Origin: Vicinamibacteria bacterium
GTDB taxonomy: Bacteria; Acidobacteriota; Vicinamibacteria; Vicinamibacterales; UBA8438
NCBI GenBank assembly: GCA_022820825.1
Contig: JAJEEU010000069.1
Span: 1-64,000, forward strand
Reading direction: 5' to 3'
Length of the DNA: 64,000 nt
Shown here: positions 23,939 through 35,467 of the stretch, one piece after another
Layout of the letters: the number at the start of each line of letters is the position of its first letter
Position numbering within the stretch: position 1 is the stretch's first letter
Program-made: the position numbers and the translations under genes
Notes under the pieces: model-generated
The model's database searches: none
The model's input: the letters and a program-made list of their open reading frames with translations, nothing else
Told to the model about the DNA's origin: nothing

Positions 23939-24927
23939 CCGCTCCTCTCGCCCGCCGCCGGCGGACCGGCCGCCTCCGCGGCAAGCTGCTCCAGCGCCTG
24001 CGCCGCCGCCCCTTGCTCGGCGGCTTTCTTGGTCGGCCCTTCCGCCCGCGCCACGGTTTCCTCCCCGACGCGCAGGTCGACCGCGAACGTCTTCCGGTGG
24101 TCCGGGCCGTAGGTCGCCGCGACCCGGTACTCCGGCAGCGGCCGGCCGCGCGCCTGGAGCCACTCCTGCAGCGCCGACTTGTGATCGCCGACGAGGCCGG
24201 CCACCGAGCGGCCGGCCCGCAGCTCGGCCAGCGCCCCGCGAAACTGGCGGTCGATGAACCCTTCCGCCGCCGGCAGGCCGCCGTCGAGATAGATGGCCGC
24301 CACTACGGCTTCGTACGCGTCCGCGATCAACGAGGGTTTCTGCCGGCCGCCGCTGCGCTCCTCGCCGCGTCCGAGCAGCAGATGCTGCCCCAGTCCCAGC
24401 GCGGCGCCCAGCTTCGCGAGCGACGGTGCAGCCACCAGCAGCGCCTTGGCCTTCGACTTGCGGCCCTCGTCGTAATCGGGAAACTCGTGGAACAGCCGGT
24501 CCGCGATGATCAGGTCGAGCACGGCGTCGCCGAGAAACTCCATCGACTCGTTGTCGGCCACGCCGCCGCTCGCATCCTCGTGGGCGCGCGAGCGGTGCGT
24601 CAGCGCGTGCTCCAGCAGCGCCTTGTCCCGGAACTCGTATCCGAGCCGCTGCTCCAGCGCCGCGCACGCCTCGTCCCAGCCGGCGGTTCCGTCGCCCGCG
24701 TCGGTCCGGAAGTCGTCGATGACCTGGCGCGCCAGGTCGGCCTGATCCGCGCGCACCGAAAGGCGCACCTCGCCGAGACCGTCGATGCCGAGCGGGAAGA
24801 TCGCGTGCGACAGCGCCGAGGAAAGCAGCGACTGTATGCCGCGCGCCTCCAGCAGCCCGCGCACCACGTTCGCCTCGATGTCGGACTGCGTGCGGAAAAC
24901 GACCGCGAGCGCCGCCGCCATCTTCAA
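23935..24927 (-). CDS. rnc: Ribonuclease III with N-terminal DUF2007-like domain
   Basis: NESMEFLGDAVLDLIIADRLF RNase III signature and C-terminal dsRBD; extra ~75-aa N-terminal domain FRTQSDIEANVVRGLLEARGI. Confidence 0.92.
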   Translation of the reverse strand: MKMAAALAVVFRTQSDIEANVVRGLLEARGIQSLLSSALSHAIFPLGIDGLGEVRLSVRADQADLARQVIDDFRTDAGDGTAGWDEACAALEQRLGYEFRDKALLEHALTHRSRAHEDASGGVADNESMEFLGDAVLDLIIADRLFHEFPDYDEGRKSKAKALLVAAPSLAKLGAALGLGQHLLLGRGEERSGGRQKPSLIADAYEAVVAAIYLDGGLPAAEGFIDRQFRGALAELRAGRSVAGLVGDHKSALQEWLQARGRPLPEYRVAATYGPDHRKTFAVDLRVGEETVARAEGPTKKAAEQGAAAQALEQLAAEAAGPPAAGERSG

Positions 24928-26960
24928 ACCCCCACCCCGTTCTGGACCTTCAACAGCACGAGGGTCATGTCGTCGTGCTGGCGCGCCGCGCCGGCGAAAC
25001 GGCTCACGCCGCCGAGGATCTCCTGGCGGACCGCGGCGACGTCCGCGTCCCGGTGCTCCTCCAGCACCCGCGTCAGGCGCTGCTCGCCGAACTGCTCCTC
25101 GTCGGGGTTCATCGCCTCCGTGATGCCGTCCGTGAACAGCGCGATGAGATCTCCGGGCTCCATCGCGTGCGTCTCCTCGGCGATGATATCTTCGAACCGC
25201 TGCTCGAACCCGGCCAGCCCGGCGATGAGGCCATCCGGCGCCACCACGCGTCCGCCGCCCCCGGCGCCGGGGACATGGATGAGCGGACCGTGCCCGGCGC
25301 GGGCGCAGGTCAGCACGTTCCGGCCGGTATCGACGACGGCGTACATCATCGTGACGAAGCGGCCGCTCTCCATGTTGCCGGACAGGAGGCGGTTGAGCTC
25401 GATGAGCATCTGCCGCGGCGACTCGTGGACGCGGCTGAGCGACAGCACCAGGCCCTTCAGCTCGGCCATGTAGAACGCGGCCGGCGTCCCCTTGCCCGAC
25501 ACGTCCGCCACCAGCACGCCCAGCCGCCGCTCGCCCAGCCGGATGACGTCGTAGTAGTCGCCGCCCACCTCCCGCGCCGGAATGCAGGCGCCGGTGATGT
25601 CGAGCCCCGGAACGGTGACCGTATCGCGCGGCAGCAGGGACATCTGCACCTCGTGGGCGATGCGCAGCTCCTCCTCGAGCCGCTTCTTCTCGCCCACCTG
25701 CTGCAGCAGATCGCGGACGCTGGCGGTCATGCTGTTGAACGATTCGGCAAGATCGCCGAGCTGATCGCGTGTCTGCACCTTGATGCGGTGCGTGAAATCG
25801 CCCTGCTGCACGCGGCCGGTACCGATGAAGAGCTCATGCACCGCACCGGTGATCGACCGCGCCAGCGCCAGCCCCATCACCAGCGCAACAGCCTCGATGA
25901 TCACGAACAACAGGACGACCACTACGAACACGACGAGATAGGCGTAGCCGAGGCTGAATTCGCCGATGCGGGCCTGGGCTCCGAAGACAGTCTGGTACAG
26001 GACCGCGGGCGAAACGCGCACGTTCAGGGCGAGGAGCTGCGCGCGGCCGCTGTCCCAGTCCGTATGCTCCAGCACCGTGAACCACGCCAGGCCGTCGCCC
26101 GACACGAACGCTCCCTGGTCGGCCGCGTCAGGCCGGAGCACCGGCTCGGCGTCGACCCGGCCATCCGTTGCCTCCTCATTGAACGACACGATCGTGACAC
26201 CGCGCACCGTGGCCGCCGTTACGCGTTCGATCTGCGCCACTGCAGCGGGATCCAGTAATAGCTCGACCATCACGGCCCGTGCTTCGCCGGCGGTCGGGAG
26301 GGGCTGCACCGCACGGACGGCGAACCGCACGCCATCCGCCTCGCGCACGGCGGCGAGGCCGGCAAACGCGCGTCCTGCCAGCCAGCCGGGCATGGCAACC
26401 ACCGGACCGTCGGGCGCCGACCCTTCGGAGCCGTCGCGCTGCCGCGGTTCAGCGAGCAGATTCACGGCGGCCGTAACGCCACGAGACGTCAGGGCGCGCT
26501 GGTGGCGCGCCAGCATGGCCGCCGGCTCCCCGCCGTCACCGGCCTCCAGCTCGCCCGCCGCGGCTGCGGCGACGGCGCGCGCCTCGCGGACGAGATCATC
26601 GACGCTCAACGTCACCATGTACGAGCTGAACGCGAGCAGGGTCAGCGTCCCGGCCACCAGAAAGAGGATGGCGATCAACACGATCGGCAGCAGGCCGGTC
26701 AGGATGTACGAGAGAATGAGCTTGCGCCGCACGCGCCAGAGCAGATGGCGCAACGATCTCACGAGCAGAATGAACGTTACCGAACCGACGGCGGCCGCGA
26801 TTACGAGGTTCGCAATGACCTCGAGCACGCTCGCGACAACCGGGCCCGGCGCCGCGCTCCCCATGAACCGGAGCACCAGGTGCACGACGGCCGCACCGAG
26901 CAGCGCGAGCAGCGGCCACCACAGCCACCGGTCGCGGGCCATCCGCTTCAGGGCCTCCAA
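24924..26960 (-). CDS. Membrane SpoIIE-family (PP2C) phosphatase with HAMP domain
   Basis: TM segments, HAMP-like ARSITGAVHELFIGTGRVQQGDFTHRI, PAREVGGDYYDVIRLGERRLGVLVADVSGKGTPAAFYMA. Confidence 0.93.
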   Translation of the reverse strand: MEALKRMARDRWLWWPLLALLGAAVVHLVLRFMGSAAPGPVVASVLEVIANLVIAAAVGSVTFILLVRSLRHLLWRVRRKLILSYILTGLLPIVLIAILFLVAGTLTLLAFSSYMVTLSVDDLVREARAVAAAAAGELEAGDGGEPAAMLARHQRALTSRGVTAAVNLLAEPRQRDGSEGSAPDGPVVAMPGWLAGRAFAGLAAVREADGVRFAVRAVQPLPTAGEARAVMVELLLDPAAVAQIERVTAATVRGVTIVSFNEEATDGRVDAEPVLRPDAADQGAFVSGDGLAWFTVLEHTDWDSGRAQLLALNVRVSPAVLYQTVFGAQARIGEFSLGYAYLVVFVVVVLLFVIIEAVALVMGLALARSITGAVHELFIGTGRVQQGDFTHRIKVQTRDQLGDLAESFNSMTASVRDLLQQVGEKKRLEEELRIAHEVQMSLLPRDTVTVPGLDITGACIPAREVGGDYYDVIRLGERRLGVLVADVSGKGTPAAFYMAELKGLVLSLSRVHESPRQMLIELNRLLSGNMESGRFVTMMYAVVDTGRNVLTCARAGHGPLIHVPGAGGGGRVVAPDGLIAGLAGFEQRFEDIIAEETHAMEPGDLIALFTDGITEAMNPDEEQFGEQRLTRVLEEHRDADVAAVRQEILGGVSRFAGAARQHDDMTLVLLKVQNGVGV

Positions 26961-27022
26961 GCGTCACCACCTCCGGTCACGGGAACCGGGCGCCGCCCCG
27001 GCGCACGCATGACGGGGACGGC

Positions 27023-27628
27023 GTGCTGAAGCGGCTCCGTGCGGTTCCGCGCCGCCTGTACGACTGGACGCTCCAGTGGGCGGACACGCCCCACGCGCTG
27101 GCGGCGCTGGCGCTGGTGGCGCTTGCCGAAGCATCGTTCTTCCCCATTCCGCCGGATGTCCTGCTGATCGCCATCGTGGCGGCGCGCCCGGCAGCGTGGC
27201 TGCGCGCCGCGGCCGCCTGCTCGGCGGGCTCGTTCGCCGGCGCCGCCGTCGGCTACGGCATCGGCGCATTCCTCATGGCAGCCGTCGGCGAACCGATTAT
27301 TGCCTTTTACGGCGCCGAGCACCATTGGGACCGTTTCGTGGAGCTCGCCGGTCAGTGGGGCATCTGGTTCCTCGCCGCGGCGGCGTTCACGCCGATCCCG
27401 TTCAAGGTCGCCACCATAGCCGCCGGCGCAACCATGATGCCGCTCGGACCGTTCCTCGCGACGACCCTGCTCGGGCGCGCGGCCCGTTTCTTTCTGGTTG
27501 CGGGCTTGCTGCGCATCTTCGGCGCGCCGATCCGGCGGGCGATCGAGAGCCACTTCGAGCTGGCGACGGCCGTCTTCCTGCTGCTCCTTGTCGGCAGCTA
27601 CCTCGTGCTTGCCGGGGTGAATTGTTAG
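27023..27628 (+). CDS. YqaA/DedA-like (VTT domain) membrane protein
   Basis: EASFFPIPPDVLLIAI and AAFTPIPFKVATIAAGA motifs. Confidence 0.88.
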   Translation: MLKRLRAVPRRLYDWTLQWADTPHALAALALVALAEASFFPIPPDVLLIAIVAARPAAWLRAAAACSAGSFAGAAVGYGIGAFLMAAVGEPIIAFYGAEHHWDRFVELAGQWGIWFLAAAAFTPIPFKVATIAAGATMMPLGPFLATTLLGRAARFFLVAGLLRIFGAPIRRAIESHFELATAVFLLLLVGSYLVLAGVNC

Positions 27629-27629
27629 T

Positions 27630-27721
27630 TGGGGCTGCGCCCCAAACCCCCGCCGGCCACTCGCGGGGGCCCCTTCGCCCCACTCCGTGGCCGGCGGGCC
27701 GCGCCGTGCGCGGCCTGGGGA
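27630..27721. repeat. Dispersed intergenic GC-rich repeat, copy A
   Basis: GGGGCTGCGCCCCAAACCCCCGCCGGCCACTCGCGGGGGCCCCTTCGCCCC...GGGCCGCGCCGTGCGCGGCCTGGGGA, shared with copy B. Confidence 0.8.
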
Positions 27722-27761
27722 CTCCTGCTCAAGTGCTCGTCGTCCCCTTCCTGTTCAACCG

Positions 27762-28091
27762 TTATCCGGCGGCGGTGGACGTGCGCACCCACTCGAGATA
27801 CTCGGCGCCTCCACCGGCAACGGGCAACGTCAGCAGCTCGGGCACGTCGTAGGGGTGCAGCTCCCGGATGCGATCGCCCAGCGCACCCACGCGCTCCGCG
27901 GTGGTCTTGATCAGCACCTGCTGCTCGTTGTCCTCCTCGATCTTCTCCTTCCAACGGTAGACCGAGCGGACGCCGGGCAGGGTGCTCACGCAGGCGGCAA
28001 GCCGCTCTCCGACCAGCGTCCGCGCCAGATCCGCGCCGTCCATACCCGCGGGCAACGTCGTGCACACAATCACACAGTCTGTCCCATTCAT
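27762..28091 (-). CDS. cutA: Divalent-cation tolerance protein CutA
   Basis: CVSTLPGVRSVYRWKEKIEEDNEQQVLIKTT, HPYDVPELLTLPV. Confidence 0.95.
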   Translation of the reverse strand: MNGTDCVIVCTTLPAGMDGADLARTLVGERLAACVSTLPGVRSVYRWKEKIEEDNEQQVLIKTTAERVGALGDRIRELHPYDVPELLTLPVAGGGAEYLEWVRTSTAAG

Positions 28092-28130
28092 TGCGCACCC
28101 TCCCCGCCGCAAGGCTACACGCCGCCGGTC

Positions 28131-28490
28131 ATGCGGCCGAAAACGCTGGTCGTGACCCGGCCGTCAGATTCCCGCTCGCTGTGGATTCGCCGCTGGATGA
28201 TGATGCTGGCGTGCGGCCTGCTTGGTGTCAACATCGTCATGGGAGACCGCGTGCCGCTCCATTCCCACAAGCTGCACCTGGAGGCGGGCAGCGAGCACCG
28301 GCGGCTGGAGCGCGAGATCGACCAGTTGCGGCGCGAAAACCGCCGCATGCGCAGCGAGGCCCGCAGGCTCCGCGAGGATCCCGCCGCGATCGAGGCCGTA
28401 GCGCGCCGCGAGCTCGGCCTGATCCGTCCCGGAGAGGTCGTGTTCCTGGTGACGGACGATCCCCCCACGCAGCGCCTGCGCACCCGTTGA
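28131..28490 (+). CDS. FtsB/DivIC-like septum formation initiator
   Basis: Single TM, coiled coil RRLEREIDQLRRENRRMRSEARRLREDPAAIEAVARRELGLIRPGEVVF. Confidence 0.83.
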   Translation: MRPKTLVVTRPSDSRSLWIRRWMMMLACGLLGVNIVMGDRVPLHSHKLHLEAGSEHRRLEREIDQLRRENRRMRSEARRLREDPAAIEAVARRELGLIRPGEVVFLVTDDPPTQRLRTR

Positions 28491-28517
28491 CCGCGCCCGA
28501 AAGCGCGTGCTACTATC
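28487..28517 (+). promoter_or_regulatory. Candidate sigma70 promoter for the initiator tRNA
   Basis: TTGACC (28487-28492), 19-bp spacer, TACTAT (28512-28517); overlaps the upstream stop codon. Confidence 0.45.
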
Positions 28518-28534
28518 GACCTTGGTTCATTGGC

Positions 28535-28611
<77 letters not shown>

Positions 28612-28619
28612 TTCCCCTC

Positions 28620-28710
28620 GGGGCTACGCCCCGAACCCCCGCCGGCCACTCGCGGGGGCCCCTTTGCCCCGCGCCGCTGCCGCCGGGCCGCGCCGTGCGC
28701 GGCCTGGGGA
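28620..28710. repeat. Dispersed intergenic GC-rich repeat, copy B
   Basis: ACGCCCCGAACCCCCGCCGGCCACTCGCGGGGGCCCCTTTGCCCCGCGCCG...GGGCCGCGCCGTGCGCGGCCTGGGGA. Confidence 0.8.
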
Positions 28711-28845
28711 CGGTCGCGTTGATGCTCGCCGTCCCCACCGCATTCCGTCGATGGGGTTGTTCGCTGAACCGCTGGGGAGCTAACCCGCGCTCCGCCGTCG
28801 CGCCTGCTCGGCCCGGTCCATCGTCTTGCTGTCGTTGCCGGACGC

Positions 28846-29813
28846 CTAACGGGTGTGGATCTTGACCAGTTCGCGGTCGATCAGGCCGATTGCCGGCCGG
28901 CCGGCCGCCGCCATGCTGCGGGCGAGCTCGTTGTGCAGGAGGAAGAGGACCGCTTCGACGCCGGCCGCGCCGTACGCCGCAAGTCCCCACATGATTGGAC
29001 GCGCCAGCAGCACGGCGCGGGCGCCGAGCGCGAGCGCCTTGAGGATGTCGGTGCCGCGCCGGAATCCGCCGTCGACCAGCACCGCGAGACGGTCGCCGGC
29101 GGCCGCCGCAATATCCGGCAGGCGGTCGATCGGGGTGCCGGAAACGCGCCCGTCGACACCCCGGCCGTGGTCGGAGACCACGAGGCCCTGCATGCCGCGG
29201 CGCGCGGCGACAGCGGCATCCTCGGCGGTCATGATCCCCTTGACGATGACGGGCACGCCGGCGCCGTCGGCGATCCGACCGACGGCCTCCCAGTCCACGT
29301 GGTCCGGGCCGAAGGCCGCACCGGCCGGCGCGAGCGGGTCGTTGACCGTGATGCACACCGCCTTGACCCCGGCGTCCACCGCGCGCCGGATTGCCGAGCG
29401 CGCCGGCGGTCCGTCAGCCAGGTACACCTGGTACCAGAGCGCCGCGTCGGTCTCCGCCGCAATCGCGTCGATGCCGCGGCTGGAGCGGCTGCTGACCACC
29501 ATCGTCGTGCTGGCGGCAGCGGCGCCGCGCGCGGTCTCCAGCTCGCCCTCGGGGTGGAAATCGTTCTGCGCCGCTACCGGGCCGATCACGGTCGGCGCGA
29601 ACATGCGCTGCCCGAACAGCTCCGTGGACAGGTCGAGCCCCGTCGCGTCCACCATCAGTTTCTGGCGGAAGGTCATGCGCTCGAACGGCGCCCGGTTGCC
29701 ACCGGCCAAGCGGGAGTGGACGCCGGCAGGCAGCACCGTCCGAGCTGCTGCCTCGAACTCCGGGACGTTGATCAGCTCTCCGCTCGGCGGCAGCCGCGGG
29801 CCTTCCTGGCTGC

Positions 29814-29817
<4 letters not shown>
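28846..29817 (-). CDS. Alpha-hydroxyacid oxidase-like FMN protein with altered active-site motif
   Basis: FMN oxidoreductase family match with VPVIVKGIMTAEDA and LVDGGFRRGTDILKALALGA; LVVSDHGRGVDG instead of SNHGGRxxD. Confidence 0.85.
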
Positions 29818-31547
<1,730 letters not shown>

Positions 31548-31575
31548 CGACGACACGCGAGGAGGAACGAAACCC

Positions 31576-32874
31576 ATGCAACCAAGAAGCCGCTGGATCG
31601 CGCCGCTCGGTTTCCTCCTGTTCCTGCTGGCCGCGCCGTACGAGGCGTGGGCGCAGGAAGATACGCTCAACTCCGGCGACACGGCCTGGATGCTCACGGC
31701 CAGCGTCCTGGTGCTGTTCATGACCATTCCCGGCCTGTCGCTGTTCTACGCCGGCCTGGTGCGCGCCAAGAACGTGCTGTCGGTGATGATGCAATGCTTC
31801 GCCATCACCTGCATGGTGACCATCCTGTGGACGCTGTACGCCTACGGGCTGGCCTTCGGGGACGGCGGCGCGCTGAACGCGTTCGTCGGGATGGGCAACG
31901 TGATGCTCTCGAACATCGGCGTCGGCACGGTATCGGGGACCATTCCCGAAAGCGTGTTCCAGATGTTCCAGCTCACCTTCGCCATCATCACGCCGGCGCT
32001 GATTGTCGGCGCGTTCGCCGAACGGATGAAGTTCTCCGCGATGCTCTGGTTCATGGCAATCTGGCTGACCATCGTCTACGCGCCGGTCGCCCACTGGGTA
32101 TGGGGCGGCGGCTGGCTCGGCGAGATGGGGGTCCTCGACTTCGCCGGAGGCACGGTCGTCCACATCAATGCCGGCATCGCGGCCCTGGTGCTGTGCATCG
32201 TGCTCGGCAAGCGCCGCGGCTATCCCGAGACGCCCATGGCGCCGAACAGCCTGGTGCTGACCGTGGTGGGCGCCTCGATGCTCTGGGTCGGCTGGTTCGG
32301 CTTCAACGCCGGGAGCCAGCTTGCGGCGGACGGCGTCGCGGGCATGGCGATGGCCGTCACGCACATCTGCACGGCGACCGCGGCGTTCACGTGGATGGTC
32401 GTGGAATGGGTCCGGCACGGCAAGCCGAGCGCCCTGGGCATCGCCACCGGCGCGGTTGCGGGGCTGGTCGCCATCACGCCGGCTTCCGGCACGGTCGGGC
32501 CGATCGGTGCGATCCTCATCGGCATCGCGTCGGGCGTGCTGTGCTTCTTCGCCGCCACCAGCCTCAAGCGCGCCATGGGCTACGACGATTCGCTGGACGT
32601 CTTCGGCGTGCACGGGGTCGGCGGCTTCGTCGGCGCCATCCTGACCGGCGTCTTCACCGCCGAGATGTTCGGCGGCGCGGGTCTCGACGGCGGCATCGGC
32701 AGCCAGGTGGTGCTGCAGTTCATCGGCGCTGCCGCCACCATCGTCTACAGCGGCGTGCTGACGTGGATCATCCTCAAGGTGCTGGATGGCGCGATCGGCC
32801 TGCGCGTCACGGCCGACGAGGAGGCGGAGGGACTCGACCTCGCGCTGCACGACGAGCGCGGATTCAGCCTGTAG
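31576..32874 (+). CDS. amt: Ammonium transporter
   Basis: Signal peptide, AGLVRAKNV, DFAGGTVVHINAG, DDSLDVFGVHGVGG. Confidence 0.96.
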   Translation: MQPRSRWIAPLGFLLFLLAAPYEAWAQEDTLNSGDTAWMLTASVLVLFMTIPGLSLFYAGLVRAKNVLSVMMQCFAITCMVTILWTLYAYGLAFGDGGALNAFVGMGNVMLSNIGVGTVSGTIPESVFQMFQLTFAIITPALIVGAFAERMKFSAMLWFMAIWLTIVYAPVAHWVWGGGWLGEMGVLDFAGGTVVHINAGIAALVLCIVLGKRRGYPETPMAPNSLVLTVVGASMLWVGWFGFNAGSQLAADGVAGMAMAVTHICTATAAFTWMVVEWVRHGKPSALGIATGAVAGLVAITPASGTVGPIGAILIGIASGVLCFFAATSLKRAMGYDDSLDVFGVHGVGGFVGAILTGVFTAEMFGGAGLDGGIGSQVVLQFIGAAATIVYSGVLTWIILKVLDGAIGLRVTADEEAEGLDLALHDERGFSL

Positions 32875-32886
32875 CGGCGATAACGG

Positions 32887-34074
32887 TCAGCGGACTACGC
32901 CCGCCGCGCGGAGCGCGGCCACGTCGGCCGGTGCGTATCCGGCTTCGCGCAGCACGGCGTCCGTGTGCTGGCCGAGCAGCGGCGCGGGGCGTCCGGGCCG
33001 CGGCGGGGTTCGCGACATCTTCAGCGGAGAGCCGAGCGTGCGCAGGCGGCCCAGCGTGGGATGGTCCGTCTCCACCACCATCTCGCGGGCCGCGATCTGC
33101 TCGTCGTCGAAGACGTCCGCATAGCTGTTGATCGGTCCGCACGGCACGCCGTGGTCCTCGAACAGCGCCAGCCAGTGCGCCCGCGGCCGCAGTTTCGTCA
33201 CCGCCTCAATCCGCTCGGCCAGCGCCTGGCGATTGGCCACGCGGGCCGTGTCGTTCGCGTATTCCGGATCGCTGCTCCACTCCGGATGCCCCAGCAGGCT
33301 GCACAGGCGCTCGAACAACCGATCGTTGGCTGCGCCGATCGTGATGTAGCCGTCCGCACACGCCAGCGCCTGGTACGGCGCGCTCATCCGGTGCGCGGAG
33401 CCCATCGGCTGCGGCGCCCGGCCGCTGGCGAAGAACTCGGTCGCTTCCCAGACCGATAACGCCACGCCGGCCTCGACGAGCGACGTGTCGACGTGCTGCC
33501 CCTCCCCCGTCCGCGCGCGGTGCTGCAGCGCCGCCAGGATGCCGATGGCGGCGAACAGGCCGGCCCCGAGATCGGTCAGTGGAATGCCGGCCTTCACCGG
33601 CGGGCCGCCCGACTCGCCGGTTACGGACATGATGCCCGCGACGCCCTGCGCGACCAGGTCGAATCCGCCCCGGCTGCCATGGGGGCCGGTCTGGCCGTAG
33701 CCGGAAATCGACGCGTAGACGAGACCGGGATTGACGCCGCGCAGATCGGAGTATCCCAGTCCCATCCGGCCCATCACGCCCGGCCGGGCGTTCTCCACGA
33801 AGACATCCGCGGCGCCCGCCAGCCGCACTACCACGTCGCGCCCGCGGTCTGTCTTCATGTCGACCACCAGGCCCCGCTTGCCGCGGTTGACGGCGTTGAA
33901 CGCCGGACTGTCCGTGCCGCGCGCGCCCGCCATCCGCCGCGACGCATCGCCGTGCGGCGGCATTTCCACCTTGACGACGTCGGCGCCCAGGTCGCACAGC
34001 AGCATGGCGCAGTACGGTCCCGCCATGACCTGTGTGACGTCGAGCACTCGGATACCATTCAGTGCGTGCTGCAT
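32887..34074 (-). CDS. Class III (CaiB/BaiF) CoA-transferase
   Basis: MQHALNGIRVLDVTQVMAGPYCAMLLCDLGADVVKVEMP. Confidence 0.93.
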   Translation of the reverse strand: MQHALNGIRVLDVTQVMAGPYCAMLLCDLGADVVKVEMPPHGDASRRMAGARGTDSPAFNAVNRGKRGLVVDMKTDRGRDVVVRLAGAADVFVENARPGVMGRMGLGYSDLRGVNPGLVYASISGYGQTGPHGSRGGFDLVAQGVAGIMSVTGESGGPPVKAGIPLTDLGAGLFAAIGILAALQHRARTGEGQHVDTSLVEAGVALSVWEATEFFASGRAPQPMGSAHRMSAPYQALACADGYITIGAANDRLFERLCSLLGHPEWSSDPEYANDTARVANRQALAERIEAVTKLRPRAHWLALFEDHGVPCGPINSYADVFDDEQIAAREMVVETDHPTLGRLRTLGSPLKMSRTPPRPGRPAPLLGQHTDAVLREAGYAPADVAALRAAGVVR

Positions 34075-34124
34075 CGCCTGCTTTCACGCCGCCGCGGCGG
34101 CAGCGACCAAGGAGACGTCCCATC

Positions 34125-34910
34125 GTGCCGACGCCCCACGTGCTCTACGAATCCACCGGCGCCATCGCCCGCCTGACGTTCAACCGACCGGAGGCGCACA
34201 ATGCGATGACCTGGGAAATGTATCAGGCGCTGGTCGACTGTTGCGACCGCGCAGAGGAAGATCCGGGCGTCCGCGTGCTCGTGCTGCGCGGCGCCGGCGG
34301 CAAGGCGTTCGTCGCCGGGACGGACATTGCCGGATTTCGCGACTTCGACTCGGCCGCGGACGGTATCGCCTACGAGCAGCGGCTCGACGCGGTCATCGAC
34401 CGGCTGGAGCGGGCCGCAGTCGCGACCATCGCGCAGGTCGACGGCATTGCCGCCGGCGGCGGCTGCGCCATCGCCGCGGCCTGCGACCTGCGCGTCTGCA
34501 CGCCGGGCTCGCGTTTCGGCGTGCCGATCGCCCGCACGCTGGGCAACTGCCTGTCCGCCGCGAACCATGCCCGCTTTCTCGACCTGATCGGGCCGACGCG
34601 CCTCAAGGAGCTGCTGTTCACGGGAAGGCTGATCGGCGCCGACGAGGCTCTGGCCGCCGGCCTGGTGAACCGCGTGGTCGATGCCGACGCGCTCGACGGC
34701 AGCGTGGGTGATCTGGCGGCGGCCATCGCCGCCAACGCGCCGCTGACCATCCGCGTTTCCAAGGAGATGATCCGCCGCGTCCAGGCGCACCGCCGGACCG
34801 CACCGGGCGCCTGCCACGACCTGATTGGCGCGTGTTACGGCAGCGCCGACTTCCGCGAGGGCGTCGACGCCTTCCTGTCGAAGCGCGCGCCGCGCTGGCG
34901 GGGCGTGTAA
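34125..34910 (+). CDS. Enoyl-CoA hydratase/isomerase family protein
   Basis: AFVAGTDIAGF and GIAAGGGCAIAAACDLRVCTPGSRFGVPIA motifs. Confidence 0.92.
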   Translation: MPTPHVLYESTGAIARLTFNRPEAHNAMTWEMYQALVDCCDRAEEDPGVRVLVLRGAGGKAFVAGTDIAGFRDFDSAADGIAYEQRLDAVIDRLERAAVATIAQVDGIAAGGGCAIAAACDLRVCTPGSRFGVPIARTLGNCLSAANHARFLDLIGPTRLKELLFTGRLIGADEALAAGLVNRVVDADALDGSVGDLAAAIAANAPLTIRVSKEMIRRVQAHRRTAPGACHDLIGACYGSADFREGVDAFLSKRAPRWRGV

Positions 34911-34922
34911 CGGACCGGACAA

Positions 34923-35459
34923 CTATTCCGTGCGGTGGTCGGCCACTACCCGCGCGAGCTTCCGCAGGGTCGCGGCTACGGCAGCCGGATGGCCACCGTC
35001 AATACTCGAGCTGCCGGCGTCCGCATTCGAGACGTCCCGCGCCGGCGTGGGGCGCGCCACCCGCTCCGATACGGCCATCCGGAACGCGAGCTCCTCGTCG
35101 TTGTCGTTCGCTCCCACGATGAACAGCACGCATTCGTTTCCGGGCAGCAGGCCGGTCGTCAGGGACAGGAAATGGTCTCCCGAATACGACCGGGCATACT
35201 TTTCGAACGCCTCTCCCCCTGTACGGCACACGACTTCCGCCGACATGAAAGCATCGCGCTTGTTGTAGTACATCGACATGCTGAACTCGTCGGCGGCCGC
35301 CGAGCTCGGTGCGACCTCGATATCCCAGTACAGCGGACCGTAGGTATACAGCCCGTATTCCGCATCCCATACGGCCTGGATGCGCCCCGCGACCGTTTGC
35401 GCTTCCCCCGCGGTGCCGTACAGCACCATGGCCAGCAGTACGCCGACAACAACACGCAT
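34923..35459 (-). CDS. Secreted protein of unknown function, paralogue 1
   Basis: Signal peptide; TYGPLYWDIEVAP...YYNKRDAFMSAEVVC...SGDHFLSLTTGLLPGNECVLF. Confidence 0.8.
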   Translation of the reverse strand: MRVVVGVLLAMVLYGTAGEAQTVAGRIQAVWDAEYGLYTYGPLYWDIEVAPSSAAADEFSMSMYYNKRDAFMSAEVVCRTGGEAFEKYARSYSGDHFLSLTTGLLPGNECVLFIVGANDNDEELAFRMAVSERVARPTPARDVSNADAGSSSIDGGHPAAVAATLRKLARVVADHRTE

Positions 35460-35467
35460 ATGGATGC

